Source: Flavobacterium zhairuonense (lineage in GTDB: Bacteria; Bacteroidota; Bacteroidia; Flavobacteriales; Flavobacteriaceae). From it: a stretch of 64,000 nt of DNA. The stretch covers positions 124,001 to 188,000 of the forward strand of contig NZ_SJSY01000076.1 of assembly GCF_004352915.1 (NCBI RefSeq). Reading direction: 5' to 3'. Position 1 is the first letter of the stretch. Each line of letters begins with the position of its first letter. The notes beneath the pieces were generated by a model, which was not told the DNA's origin, searched no databases, and worked only from the letters and a program-made list of their open reading frames with translations. Of the stretch, positions 35,320 through 43,420 are shown piece by piece. Made by a program: the position numbers and the translations under genes.

Positions 35320-36993
35320 TTAATTATCGGTTACACATCCTGTTGATGCACTCGAAACCGATCTAGCGTATTTAAGTAAAACCCCTCTGTCAACTTTTAA
35401 GGCTGGCTGAACCCATGCCGCCTTTCTAGCTGCAAATTCTTCATCAGATATTTTCAGGTCAATTGTATTTTTCTTAGCGTCAATAGCGATAATATCTCCA
35501 TCTTTTACTAGTGCAATACCACCACCGTCATATGCTTCTGGTGTAACGTGGCCTACCACGAATCCGTGTGAACCTCCGGAGAATCTACCATCTGTGATTA
35601 GTGCACAGGTGCTTCCTAATCCGGCTCCAATAATCGCAGATGTAGGCTTAAGCATTTCAGGCATTCCCGGACCACCTTTTGGTCCACAACCTCTAATGAC
35701 GACTACATTTCCTGGTTTAATTTTTCCGGCTTGAAGACCTGGGATTACTTCAAATTCACCTTCAAAAACAACAGCTGGTCCTTCAAAATATTCACCTTCT
35801 TTACCGCTGATTTTTGCTACAGCACCTTCAGAAGCAAGGTTTCCGTATAAAACCTGAATATTTCCTGTTGGTTTTAATGCTTTTTGAATTTCATGAATTA
35901 CTTCTTGCCCATCTTGTAAATCTGGAGTTGAAGCTAAGTTTTCAGCAACCGTTTTTCCTGTTACAGTCAAACAATCTCCATGAATAAGCCCAACTTTTAA
36001 TAAATATTTCATTACTGACGGAATACCTCCAACTTCGTGAATATCTTCCATCATATATTTTCCACTTGGCTTCATGTCAGCAAGAACAGGAGTTCTGTCA
36101 TTAATTGCCTGAAAATCATCCAAAGTGATTGTTATTCCAACAGAGTGCGCCATTGCGATTAAGTGCATAACTGCATTTGTAGAACCTCCTAAAACTGCTA
36201 CAATTGTAATAGCGTTTTCGAAAGCCTTGCGAGTCATAATATCTCTTGGCTTAATATCTTTTTCTAATAAAATTTTAATAGCAGCACCTGCAGCAAGACA
36301 TTCGTCTCTTTTTTCCTGACTTAAAGCAGGATTTGAAGAGCTGTATGGCAAGCTCATTCCCAAGGCCTCAATTGCAGAAGACATAGTGTTAGCAGTATAC
36401 ATACCACCACAAGCACCAGCACCTGGACAAGCATTTTGAATTACTCCTTTAAAATCTTCTGGAGTGATTTCTCCTTTTACTTTTTTTCCTAAAGCTTCAA
36501 AAGCTGAAACGATATTCAAAGATTCTCCTTTCCATTTTCCTGAATGGATTGATCCTCCATAAACCATCATTGACGGGCGGTTTAATCTTCCCATAGCAAT
36601 AAGAGCTCCAGGCATATTTTTATCACAACCAGGAATTGCAATAATACTATCGTACCATTGTGCTCCTGCAACTGTTTCAATAGAATCTGCAATTACATCA
36701 CGAGAAACTAACGAATAACGCATTCCTTCAGTTCCGTTTGAAATTCCGTCACTAACACCAATAGTATTAAAAATAAGTCCGACCAGATCAGCATCCCAAA
36801 CACCTTTTTTAACATCTTTTGCTAGATCGTTCAAGTGCATGTTGCACGTGTTCCCATCGTAACCCATGCTCACAATACCTACTTGTGCTTTTTTCAAGTC
36901 TTCTTCAGTTAAACCAATCCCGTATAACATCGCTTGCGCTGCAGGCTGTGTCTGATCTTGAGTGATGGTCTTGCTGTACTTATTTAATTCCAT
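35320..36993 (-). CDS. ilvD: Dihydroxy-acid dehydratase
   Basis: A 557-residue Fe-S dehydratase forming 2-oxo acids from 2,3-dihydroxy acids, common to Ile and Val synthesis. Cluster Cys residues sit in DGNTCNMHLN, IPGCDKNMPG and NACPGAGACGGMYTANTMSS. The C-terminal swivel domain shows GRFSGGSHGFVVGHVTPEAY. It is the first gene of the operon, preceded by a leader peptide and terminator. Confidence 0.96.
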   Translation of the reverse strand: MELNKYSKTITQDQTQPAAQAMLYGIGLTEEDLKKAQVGIVSMGYDGNTCNMHLNDLAKDVKKGVWDADLVGLIFNTIGVSDGISNGTEGMRYSLVSRDVIADSIETVAGAQWYDSIIAIPGCDKNMPGALIAMGRLNRPSMMVYGGSIHSGKWKGESLNIVSAFEALGKKVKGEITPEDFKGVIQNACPGAGACGGMYTANTMSSAIEALGMSLPYSSSNPALSQEKRDECLAAGAAIKILLEKDIKPRDIMTRKAFENAITIVAVLGGSTNAVMHLIAMAHSVGITITLDDFQAINDRTPVLADMKPSGKYMMEDIHEVGGIPSVMKYLLKVGLIHGDCLTVTGKTVAENLASTPDLQDGQEVIHEIQKALKPTGNIQVLYGNLASEGAVAKISGKEGEYFEGPAVVFEGEFEVIPGLQAGKIKPGNVVVIRGCGPKGGPGMPEMLKPTSAIIGAGLGSTCALITDGRFSGGSHGFVVGHVTPEAYDGGGIALVKDGDIIAIDAKKNTIDLKISDEEFAARKAAWVQPALKVDRGVLLKYARSVSSASTGCVTDN

Positions 36994-37022
36994 TATGTAT
37001 TATTTTATTTTAATTTTTATTC

Positions 37023-37053
37023 AAAAAAAAACCTTCCAGTATTTGGAAGGTTT
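37023..37053 (-). terminator. Attenuator terminator of the ilv operon
   Basis: On the minus strand AAACCTTCCA and TGGAAGGTTT form a 10-bp stem followed by a run of T residues. It lies 23 bases after the leader stop codon and before ilvD, so reading through it is needed to express the structural genes. Confidence 0.85.
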
Positions 37054-37076
37054 ATAATATAGTCTTTCAATTATAT

Positions 37077-37154
37077 TTATAACATTCCTGGCGCAGATGT
37101 GCTAATCACATTGACAACAACGACAGAAGTAATAATAATAACTGAGATTTGCAT
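37077..37154 (-). CDS. ilv operon leader peptide (Ile/Val-rich, 25 aa)
   Basis: A 25-codon frame with an ATG start and TAA stop: M-Q-I-S, then VIIITSVVVV, then NVISTSAPGML. It has five Ile and six Val codons, including runs of three Ile and four Val. It is followed by the terminator hairpin and ilvD. A stalled ribosome at these codons, when charged Ile- or Val-tRNA is short, would be expected to prevent termination. The frame was found by eye; translation is inferred from composition and position. Confidence 0.8.
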   Translation of the reverse strand: MQISVIIITSVVVVNVISTSAPGML

Positions 37155-37175
37155 CTTTTCTATTTTTTAGTGTCA

Positions 37176-37183
37176 CAAAAGTA
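37176..37183 (-). promoter_or_regulatory. -7 promoter box of the ilv operon
   Basis: On the minus strand this reads TACTTTTG, an exact TAnnTTTG, about 22 bases before the leader peptide start. The -33 box is not clear. Confidence 0.5.
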
Positions 37184-37265
37184 AACAAACTTTAAGAACT
37201 AAAAAAATAAAATCTCAACATTTTAAAGACTTCTTGTTATTTCCTCTACGTTTTAACAAAAAATA

Positions 37266-38384
37266 TTAAACAATTGTCGATTGTCCAATACTTACATTGT
37301 CATTATTGAAATACAGCAAATCATCTTTGCTGAAAATAAAATTAGAAACGAACTCTCCAACCTCGTTTGTTCCAAATTTTGAATCCGGTTTCAAATCAAC
37401 CGTAACCACCTTGTATTCAATTGCTTTTTCTATCGCTTTATAAATTACATTAGCTTCTTTAGTTAATCCAAAATGTTCTAACAAAAGTGCAGCCGCCAAA
37501 ATCGATGCAATCGGATTAGCAATGTTTTTTCCTTTTGCCTGCGGATACGATCCGTGAATTGGTTCAAACAAAGCATTTTTTTCTCCTAAAGATATTGATG
37601 GCAATAAACCTATAGAACCTGTAATTACACTAGCTTCATCAGATAAAATATCTCCAAATAAATTTTCTGTCAAAATCACATCAAATTGTTTTGGATTCAA
37701 AATCAACTGCATTGCTGCATTATCCACAAATAAGAAATCTAGCTTAACATCTGAATAATCTTCACTTACTTTCTGAACAACTTTTCTCCATAATCTCGAA
37801 GTTTCCAAAACATTGGCTTTATCTACCATTGTTAACTTTTTACGACGTTTTTGTGCCGATTTAAAAGCTAGATGTGCAATTCTTGTAATTTCTTCTTCTG
37901 AATATTCACATAAATCCGAAGCATGTGTACCTTCTTCATTAAGTGTTTTTGTTCCAAAATAAGCTCCCCCTGTTAATTCTCTAAAAATGGTGAAATCAGC
38001 TCCTTCAATAATTTCTCTTTTTAAAGGAGAAGATTCAATCAAGGCTTTATAAGGTTTTATAGGACGAATATTAGCAAACAAACCAAGTTCTTTACGAAGT
38101 TTCAACAAACCTTGTTCTGGGCGAACTTTTGCATTTGGATTGTTATCATATTTTGGATCACCAATCGCACCAAGCAAAACTGCATCTGTATTCAAACACA
38201 GATTCAGAGTCTGCTCCGGCAAAGGATTTCCAGTTTTATCGATAGCAACCGCTCCCATCAGCGCTTCTTCAAAAACAAATTCATGATTATATACTTCGCC
38301 AATGGCATACAAAGCTTTCTTAGCTTGTAAAATTACTTCTGGCCCAATTCCATCTCCCGGTAAAACTGCAATTTTTAAATTCAT
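37266..38384 (-). CDS. leuB: 3-Isopropylmalate dehydrogenase
   Basis: A 372-residue decarboxylating dehydrogenase of leucine synthesis (NAD-dependent, Mg2+). IAVLPGDGIGPEVILQAKKA is the N-terminal signature, LRKELGLFANIRPIK carries the substrate-binding Arg residues, and NLFGDILSDEASVITGSIGL is the dehydrogenase signature with the metal-binding Asp residues; EPIHGSYPQAKGKNIANPIA follows. It begins 61 bases after leuA. Confidence 0.94.
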   Translation of the reverse strand: MNLKIAVLPGDGIGPEVILQAKKALYAIGEVYNHEFVFEEALMGAVAIDKTGNPLPEQTLNLCLNTDAVLLGAIGDPKYDNNPNAKVRPEQGLLKLRKELGLFANIRPIKPYKALIESSPLKREIIEGADFTIFRELTGGAYFGTKTLNEEGTHASDLCEYSEEEITRIAHLAFKSAQKRRKKLTMVDKANVLETSRLWRKVVQKVSEDYSDVKLDFLFVDNAAMQLILNPKQFDVILTENLFGDILSDEASVITGSIGLLPSISLGEKNALFEPIHGSYPQAKGKNIANPIASILAAALLLEHFGLTKEANVIYKAIEKAIEYKVVTVDLKPDSKFGTNEVGEFVSNFIFSKDDLLYFNNDNVSIGQSTIV

Positions 38385-38445
38385 AATCTCTCGCTCTTTA
38401 TGTCTTTAAATCCTTATTGTTCCTTAAATTCTTATTTTGAAATAT

Positions 38446-39627
38446 TTAGTTTCTTATTAAATCCCCTTCTATTTTAGAAGCTTCAATAATTTGGTGGATA
38501 TCTGCATCTACAACTTCTTTTTTAATGTCAGCGAATTTCAAAAACTCGATGTAAACGACATCCAATTGTGTTTTTGTCAATTCGTATCCAACTTTTTTAG
38601 CACGGTAAGCCAAAGCCGCTCTTCCGCTTCTAGCTGTCAAAATGATTGAAGATTCATTCACTCCCACATCTAACGGATCCATGATCTCGTAAGTTGCTCT
38701 GTTTTTGATCACACCATCTTGATGAATTCCAGAACTGTGTGCAAAAGCATTTGCTCCCACGATTGCTTTGTTTGGCTGTACAATCATTCCCATACTTTCA
38801 GAAACCAAACGGCTCATTTCGTTTAATTCTCTTGTATTGATATTTGTATCTAAATTTAAGTATGGATGTTGCTTGAAAATCATTACTACTTCTTCAAGTG
38901 CTGTATTTCCTGCTCTTTCACCAATACCATTAATAGTACATTCTATTTGTCTTGCTCCATTTATAGCTCCCGCAATTGAGTTTGCCGTTGCCATTCCTAA
39001 ATCATTATGACAGTGACATGAAAGGATCACGTTTTCGATTCCTTTTACGTTTTCTTTTAAGTATTTAATTTTTGCTCCATATTCTTCTGGAAGGCAATAC
39101 CCTGTCGTATCAGGAATATTTAAAACCGTTGCACCAGATTTGATCACTTCTTCACAAACTTTTGCCAAGAAAGCGTTATCAGTTCTTCCTGCATCTTCAG
39201 CATAAAATTCAACATCTTCAACATATGATTTTGCGTGAGCTACTGCAAATTTTGCTCTAGCAATAATATCTTCGGGCGTAGTTTGTAATTTGTGGAGGAT
39301 ATGAGATTCTGAAGTTCCGATTCCGGTGTGGATTCTAGGTTTCTTAGCATGCTTTAAAGCTGCCGCTGCAACATCGATGTCATTTTTTACGGCTCTTGTT
39401 AATCCGCAGACCGTTGCATTTTCTACAATTTTACAAATCTCAGAGACCGATAAAAAATCGCCCGGACTTGACACAGGAAAACCTGCCTCGATAATATCAA
39501 CTCCCATTTTGTCTAGTCGTTCTGCGATAACTAATTTTTGCTTAGTATCTAACTTACATCCTGGAACTTGTTCACCATCGCGCAAAGTGGTGTCAAAAAT
39601 TTGAACTTTCTCTCTATTCATATTCAT
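38446..39627 (-). CDS. leuA: 2-Isopropylmalate synthase, short form
   Basis: A 393-residue TIM-barrel enzyme condensing 2-oxoisovalerate with acetyl-CoA. FDTTLRDGEQVPGC is the active-site signature, LSCHCHNDLGMATANSIAGA the metal-binding HxH motif, and GIGERAGNTALEEVVM follows. It ends shortly after the linker domain and lacks the about 120-residue C-terminal regulatory domain that binds leucine in long-form LeuA, so feedback inhibition by that route is not expected. A second Met at residue 3 is an alternative start. leuC and leuD are not found with it in this window. Confidence 0.9.
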   Translation of the reverse strand: MNMNREKVQIFDTTLRDGEQVPGCKLDTKQKLVIAERLDKMGVDIIEAGFPVSSPGDFLSVSEICKIVENATVCGLTRAVKNDIDVAAAALKHAKKPRIHTGIGTSESHILHKLQTTPEDIIARAKFAVAHAKSYVEDVEFYAEDAGRTDNAFLAKVCEEVIKSGATVLNIPDTTGYCLPEEYGAKIKYLKENVKGIENVILSCHCHNDLGMATANSIAGAINGARQIECTINGIGERAGNTALEEVVMIFKQHPYLNLDTNINTRELNEMSRLVSESMGMIVQPNKAIVGANAFAHSSGIHQDGVIKNRATYEIMDPLDVGVNESSIILTARSGRAALAYRAKKVGYELTKTQLDVVYIEFLKFADIKKEVVDADIHQIIEASKIEGDLIRN

Positions 39628-39656
39628 TAATTTAATGTAATTTCACATTGTGATAA

Positions 39657-39683
39657 CAAATATATATTGTACTTATGCAGTAC
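39657..39683 (-). promoter_or_regulatory. leuA promoter with an embedded palindrome
   Basis: On the minus strand TATATTTG (at 39657-39664), an exact TAnnTTTG, precedes leuA by 29 bases. Just upstream is GTACTTATGCAGTAC (39669-39683, GTACT-N5-AGTAC), which lies where a repressor could block RNA polymerase. No leader peptide or terminator is seen before leuA, unlike the ilv and his operons. Confidence 0.45.
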
Positions 39684-39776
39684 GAAATTCAATTTAATGA
39701 AATTATACTGTTCATAAAGCATTTTATATTCAGTTAATCACTTTAAAACCAATAAGTTATATTATTATTTTTTACA

Positions 39777-41321
39777 ATGGCTAACCATCAAAAAGATTTC
39801 TTATTTGTTCTGATTAAATCCCTTTCCAAATCTGAAAAAAGACAATTTAAAATTTTTGCGAGTCGCTTAGAAACGAGTTCGAACACAAAATTTATCGAGC
39901 TGTTTAATATTTTGGATAAATCTGAAACGTATGATGAAAAGCTTATTCTAAAAAGCGGAAGTATCAAAAAAGTTCAGTTATCTAACTTAAAATCATACCT
40001 GTACAAACAAATCCTTGTTAGTATTCGCTTGAATATTCCGAGCCAAAATATTCGTTATCAATTACGCGAACAAATTGATTTTGCTGTTATTCTTTATAAT
40101 AAAGGTTTGTATAAACAGAGTTTGAAAATTCTGGACAAGACAAAACAGCAAGCTTTGGAAAATGATGAAAAATATATGGCGTATGAAATTGTAGAATTCG
40201 AAAAATTGATCGAATCGCAATACATTACCCGAAGTATTCAAGGCCGCGCTGATGAATTAGTTATTCAAGCAAAAGAATTGAATTACAGAAACACTATTTC
40301 AAGCAAACTATCGAATTTGTCGCTTCAATTGTACGGAATCATGTTGAAAACAGGTTATGTAAAAAGTGATGCCGAATATAAATATATAGACGATTATTTT
40401 AATAGACATATCGCAAAACTTGACGAAAGCAAATTTGGTTTCAGAGAAAAATATTGGTTTTATAATGCCAATTTATGGCGCAGTTTCTTGGTTCAGGATT
40501 TCTTGGCGAGCTACAAATATGCCTACAAATGGGTGACTTTGTTTTATGATAATCCGAATATGATTTATTTGAATCCAGTGTTTTTCTTAAAAGGAAATCA
40601 TTATTTCTTGGAATCGCTTTATATGTTGAAATATACTTCTAATTTCAAGAAATATTTAACGCTTTTGGAAGAAACTATCGCGGATGACAAATTTCCGGTA
40701 AACGATAACATTGCATCACTATCATTTCTGTATATCTACAACAATAAATTAAATCTGCATATTCTGGAAGGTACTTTCGCGGAAAGCGAATATTTGATCC
40801 CAGAGATTTTAGAACGATTAAAGCTTCACAGTGAACACTTGGATGAACATCACGAAATGTTGTTTTTCTATAAAATTGCTTCAATTTATTTTGGAAATGA
40901 AAAATACAACGAGTGCATCAATTATTTAGACAAAATCATCAACAACAAGAATTTAACCATGCGTGAAGATTTAATGTGCTTCGCAAGACTTTTATCTTTG
41001 ATTGCACATTATGAACTTGGAAAAGATTATTACCTAGAAAATCATCTTAAAAGCACGTATAAATTTTTATTGAAAATGAACGACTTGCATGAAGTTCAAA
41101 AAGAAATTATAAAATTCTTAAGAAACTTAAATAATTTTTATCCTGCTGATATCAAAAAGGAATTCAAAAAAATGCACGCCCGTTTTGTTGAACTTGAAAA
41201 GAATACTTATGAAAAAAGAGCTTTTCTATATTTAGATATCATTTCGTGGCTGGAAAGCAAAATCGAGAATCGCAAGATTGCTGATATTATTAAGGAAAAG
41301 GCGAAGTTGAATAGCAGATAA
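39777..41321 (+). CDS. Large helical protein of unknown function (514 aa)
   Basis: Not recognised by function. It has no signal peptide or membrane segment and appears almost entirely alpha-helical, with repeated 30-40-residue helix-turn-helix units that resemble TPR-like scaffolds (for example FYKIASIYFGNEKYNECINY). It starts with MANHQKDFLFVLIKSLSKSE. It diverges from leuA. A scaffold or regulatory role is possible but not shown. Confidence 0.65.
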   Translation: MANHQKDFLFVLIKSLSKSEKRQFKIFASRLETSSNTKFIELFNILDKSETYDEKLILKSGSIKKVQLSNLKSYLYKQILVSIRLNIPSQNIRYQLREQIDFAVILYNKGLYKQSLKILDKTKQQALENDEKYMAYEIVEFEKLIESQYITRSIQGRADELVIQAKELNYRNTISSKLSNLSLQLYGIMLKTGYVKSDAEYKYIDDYFNRHIAKLDESKFGFREKYWFYNANLWRSFLVQDFLASYKYAYKWVTLFYDNPNMIYLNPVFFLKGNHYFLESLYMLKYTSNFKKYLTLLEETIADDKFPVNDNIASLSFLYIYNNKLNLHILEGTFAESEYLIPEILERLKLHSEHLDEHHEMLFFYKIASIYFGNEKYNECINYLDKIINNKNLTMREDLMCFARLLSLIAHYELGKDYYLENHLKSTYKFLLKMNDLHEVQKEIIKFLRNLNNFYPADIKKEFKKMHARFVELEKNTYEKRAFLYLDIISWLESKIENRKIADIIKEKAKLNSR

Positions 41322-41343
41322 AATTTAAATTCCAAATTTTTAA

Positions 41344-41361
41344 TCTCGATGGCCATCGAGA
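41344..41361. repeat. Perfect 18-bp palindrome
   Basis: TCTCGATGGCCATCGAGA is fully self-complementary without a loop. It lies 22 bases after the helical protein gene and may be a remnant of the REP-like family that follows. Confidence 0.7.
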
Positions 41362-41373
41362 CAAATTTCAATA

Positions 41374-41409
41374 AAAAAAGCGTGGAAAATTAAATTTTCC
41401 ACGCTTTTT
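41374..41409. terminator. Bidirectional intrinsic terminator
   Basis: AAAAAGCGTGGAAAATT and AATTTTCCACGCTTTTT pair almost fully around a minimal loop, with A- and T-runs outside, between convergent genes. Confidence 0.8.
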
Positions 41410-41511
41410 GTCATTTCGACTGAAAGGAGAAATCGCACTCGAAACTCCACAAAGACTGGCGATTTAGTTTGCGGAAATACTAATGCGATTTCTCCTTTCA
41501 GTCGAAATGAC
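41410..41511. repeat. REP-like palindrome with perfect 28-bp arms
   Basis: The arms at 41410-41437 and 41484-41511 are exact complements (beginning GTCATTTCGACTGAAAGGAG). They bracket 46 bases containing GGCGATTTAG and TGCGGAAATA. It is the same family as 13130-13317. A 65-codon open frame runs through it and is not thought to be a gene. Confidence 0.85.
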
Positions 41512-41540
41512 AAACATTGCTTAAAAACAATAAACACAAA

Positions 41541-41577
41541 AAAATCCCAAACTCCAACAATTGGAATTTGGGATTTT
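41541..41577 (-). terminator. Hairpin terminator of the downstream M1 peptidase gene
   Basis: AAAATCCCAAACTCCAA and TTGGAATTTGGGATTTT pair with one mismatch, 23 bases beyond the peptidase stop codon; related in sequence to 7868-7905. Confidence 0.7.
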
Positions 41578-41599
41578 AAATTATTGGAATTTAAAACTT

Positions 41600-43255
41600 T
41601 TATTCAACGATATTAGAAGTTGTCACATAAAAATCTTTATCAACTTCTACTTTTCTATCTTCAGTTGTTGTTTTTTCTGATTGCCATTCTGTTGTTGGTT
41701 TTAACCACATTTCAACACCGTTTAATTTCACTCTTACAGGCATATCAAATTTGGCTACGCAATTTGTCCAGTGATATCCAAAAGTTCCATTTTTAAACAT
41801 ATATTCAAAAACTGGAATTTGAGTTGTAGTCAAATATTGAGCGAAAACTCTATTGAAATTAATTCCAGATTGTTCGTTGATATACTCCTGAATTTGTTTG
41901 CCTGTAACTGTTTGATGGTAGAATTTTTTATTCATTCCTCTCAAAATTGATTTCCATTTTGCATCATCATTAATTACCTGACGAATCATATGAAGCATCG
42001 AAGCTCCTTTTGGATACATATCTCCTGAACCTTCGTTGTTTACATCATAATGGCCAATAATTGGAGTGTCATTTTTAATGTTTTTTCTGCATCCGATAAT
42101 ATATTCAGCTGCTGCATCTTTTCCATAATAATACTCCAGAAAAAGGCTTTCAGAATAATTTGTGAAGCTCTCATGAACCCACATATCTGCAATATCCTTA
42201 TACGTGATATTATTTGCAAACCACTCATGTCCAGACTCGTGAATAATGATGAAATCAAATTTCAATCCCCAACCAGTTCCGCTTAAATCACGTCCTAAAT
42301 AACCATTTTTATATTGATTTCCGTAGGTTACAGAACTTTGGTGCTCCATTCCTAAATATGGAACTTCAACTAATTTATAACTGTCTTCGTACCAAGGGTA
42401 AGGTCCAAACCAGTTTTCAAAAGCTTTAAGCATTTTTGGAGCATCTTTAAATTGCTCTTTAGCCAAAGCTAAATTGTCTCTCAAAACATAATAGTTGCAA
42501 TCTAAATCTCCTTTTTCTCCTTTATAAACTTCTCCAAAATTTACATAATCTCCAATATTGATATTTACTCCGTAATTATTAATTGGATTCGAAACGTACC
42601 AATTGAATGTTTTAGTTCCATCTTTTTCTTTCTTAACGCTTTGCAATCTTCCGTTTGAAACATCCGTCAAATCTCCAGGAACATTCACGCTGATTAACAT
42701 GTTTTCTACTTCATCATACATGTGATCTTTACACGGCCACCAAACGCTCGCACCTAATCCTTGACATGATGTAGCAATAAAATCTTTTCCGTTATTGTCT
42801 TTTTTCCAAGAAAATCCTCCATCCCAAGGAGCTCGTACAGCTTCTTTAGGTTTTCCTTCAAACTTGATTATAATTTCTTTTGAATCACCAACTTTCTGCT
42901 TTTCTACTAAAGTAATAAAGAAAGCATTTCCGTCTCTTTCAAACTTTAGTGGCAAACCATTCTGAGTCACTTTAGTAATCTTCATTGGTTCCTGCAAATC
43001 AATCTGCATTCTATTGTTTTCTGTCAAAACAGTATAACGCACTGTATTTGAACCCGAAATTGATTTCTCAGATGGATTTACTTTTACATCTAAATGATAA
43101 TATTTCAAATCCCACCAAGCCCTTTCTTTTGTAATGCTTCCGCGTAAAGTATCCTGATGTGTAAAAACAGTTTCTGACTTATTTAAAAGTCCTTGTGCAT
43201 TTGCGCCGAAACCAACTAAAAAAGCGATAAAAGCGCCAACAATGTATTTCTTCAT
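41600..43255 (-). CDS. M1-family metallopeptidase (secreted), copy 1
   Basis: A 551-residue zinc aminopeptidase-type protein. A Sec signal peptide (MKKYIVGAFIAFLVGFGANA, cleaved near ANAQ) precedes an M1 N-terminal beta domain. The catalytic site is HESGHEW followed 18 residues later by Glu (WVHESFTNY), giving HExxH-x18-E. The exopeptidase motif reads YLGMEHQS (GMEHQ in place of GAMEN). It lacks the large C-terminal domain of classical APN. It probably trims peptides in the periplasm. It is a close paralogue of the next gene, which has the same order of motifs; each has its own terminator hairpin. Confidence 0.88.
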   Translation of the reverse strand: MKKYIVGAFIAFLVGFGANAQGLLNKSETVFTHQDTLRGSITKERAWWDLKYYHLDVKVNPSEKSISGSNTVRYTVLTENNRMQIDLQEPMKITKVTQNGLPLKFERDGNAFFITLVEKQKVGDSKEIIIKFEGKPKEAVRAPWDGGFSWKKDNNGKDFIATSCQGLGASVWWPCKDHMYDEVENMLISVNVPGDLTDVSNGRLQSVKKEKDGTKTFNWYVSNPINNYGVNINIGDYVNFGEVYKGEKGDLDCNYYVLRDNLALAKEQFKDAPKMLKAFENWFGPYPWYEDSYKLVEVPYLGMEHQSSVTYGNQYKNGYLGRDLSGTGWGLKFDFIIIHESGHEWFANNITYKDIADMWVHESFTNYSESLFLEYYYGKDAAAEYIIGCRKNIKNDTPIIGHYDVNNEGSGDMYPKGASMLHMIRQVINDDAKWKSILRGMNKKFYHQTVTGKQIQEYINEQSGINFNRVFAQYLTTTQIPVFEYMFKNGTFGYHWTNCVAKFDMPVRVKLNGVEMWLKPTTEWQSEKTTTEDRKVEVDKDFYVTTSNIVE

Positions 43256-43361
43256 TATTTAAAAATTTGTAAAAAAAGATACGTAAACCTATATAGTCTT
43301 CAGCAAATGTAAACAAACTGTTTAAGTTTTTGAAAATTTTATGATTTCCGAAACAAAAAAC

Positions 43362-43399
43362 AAATCCCAACAAAAGTCAAAAAACTCTTGTCGGGATTG
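43362..43399 (-). terminator. Hairpin terminator of M1 peptidase copy 2
   Basis: AAATCCC and GGGATT bound an imperfect stem with A.C mismatches, followed on the minus strand by A/T-rich sequence. Confidence 0.5.
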
Positions 43400-43420
43400 A
43401 TTTTTAAACAATTACAGAAT

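Noticed and set aside
36994..37265. Riboswitch before ilvD
   Set aside because: No known riboswitch core is visible; the leader peptide and terminator explain the region.
41340..41537. Minus-strand open frame of 65 codons
   Set aside because: It is made almost entirely of palindromic repeat sequence.
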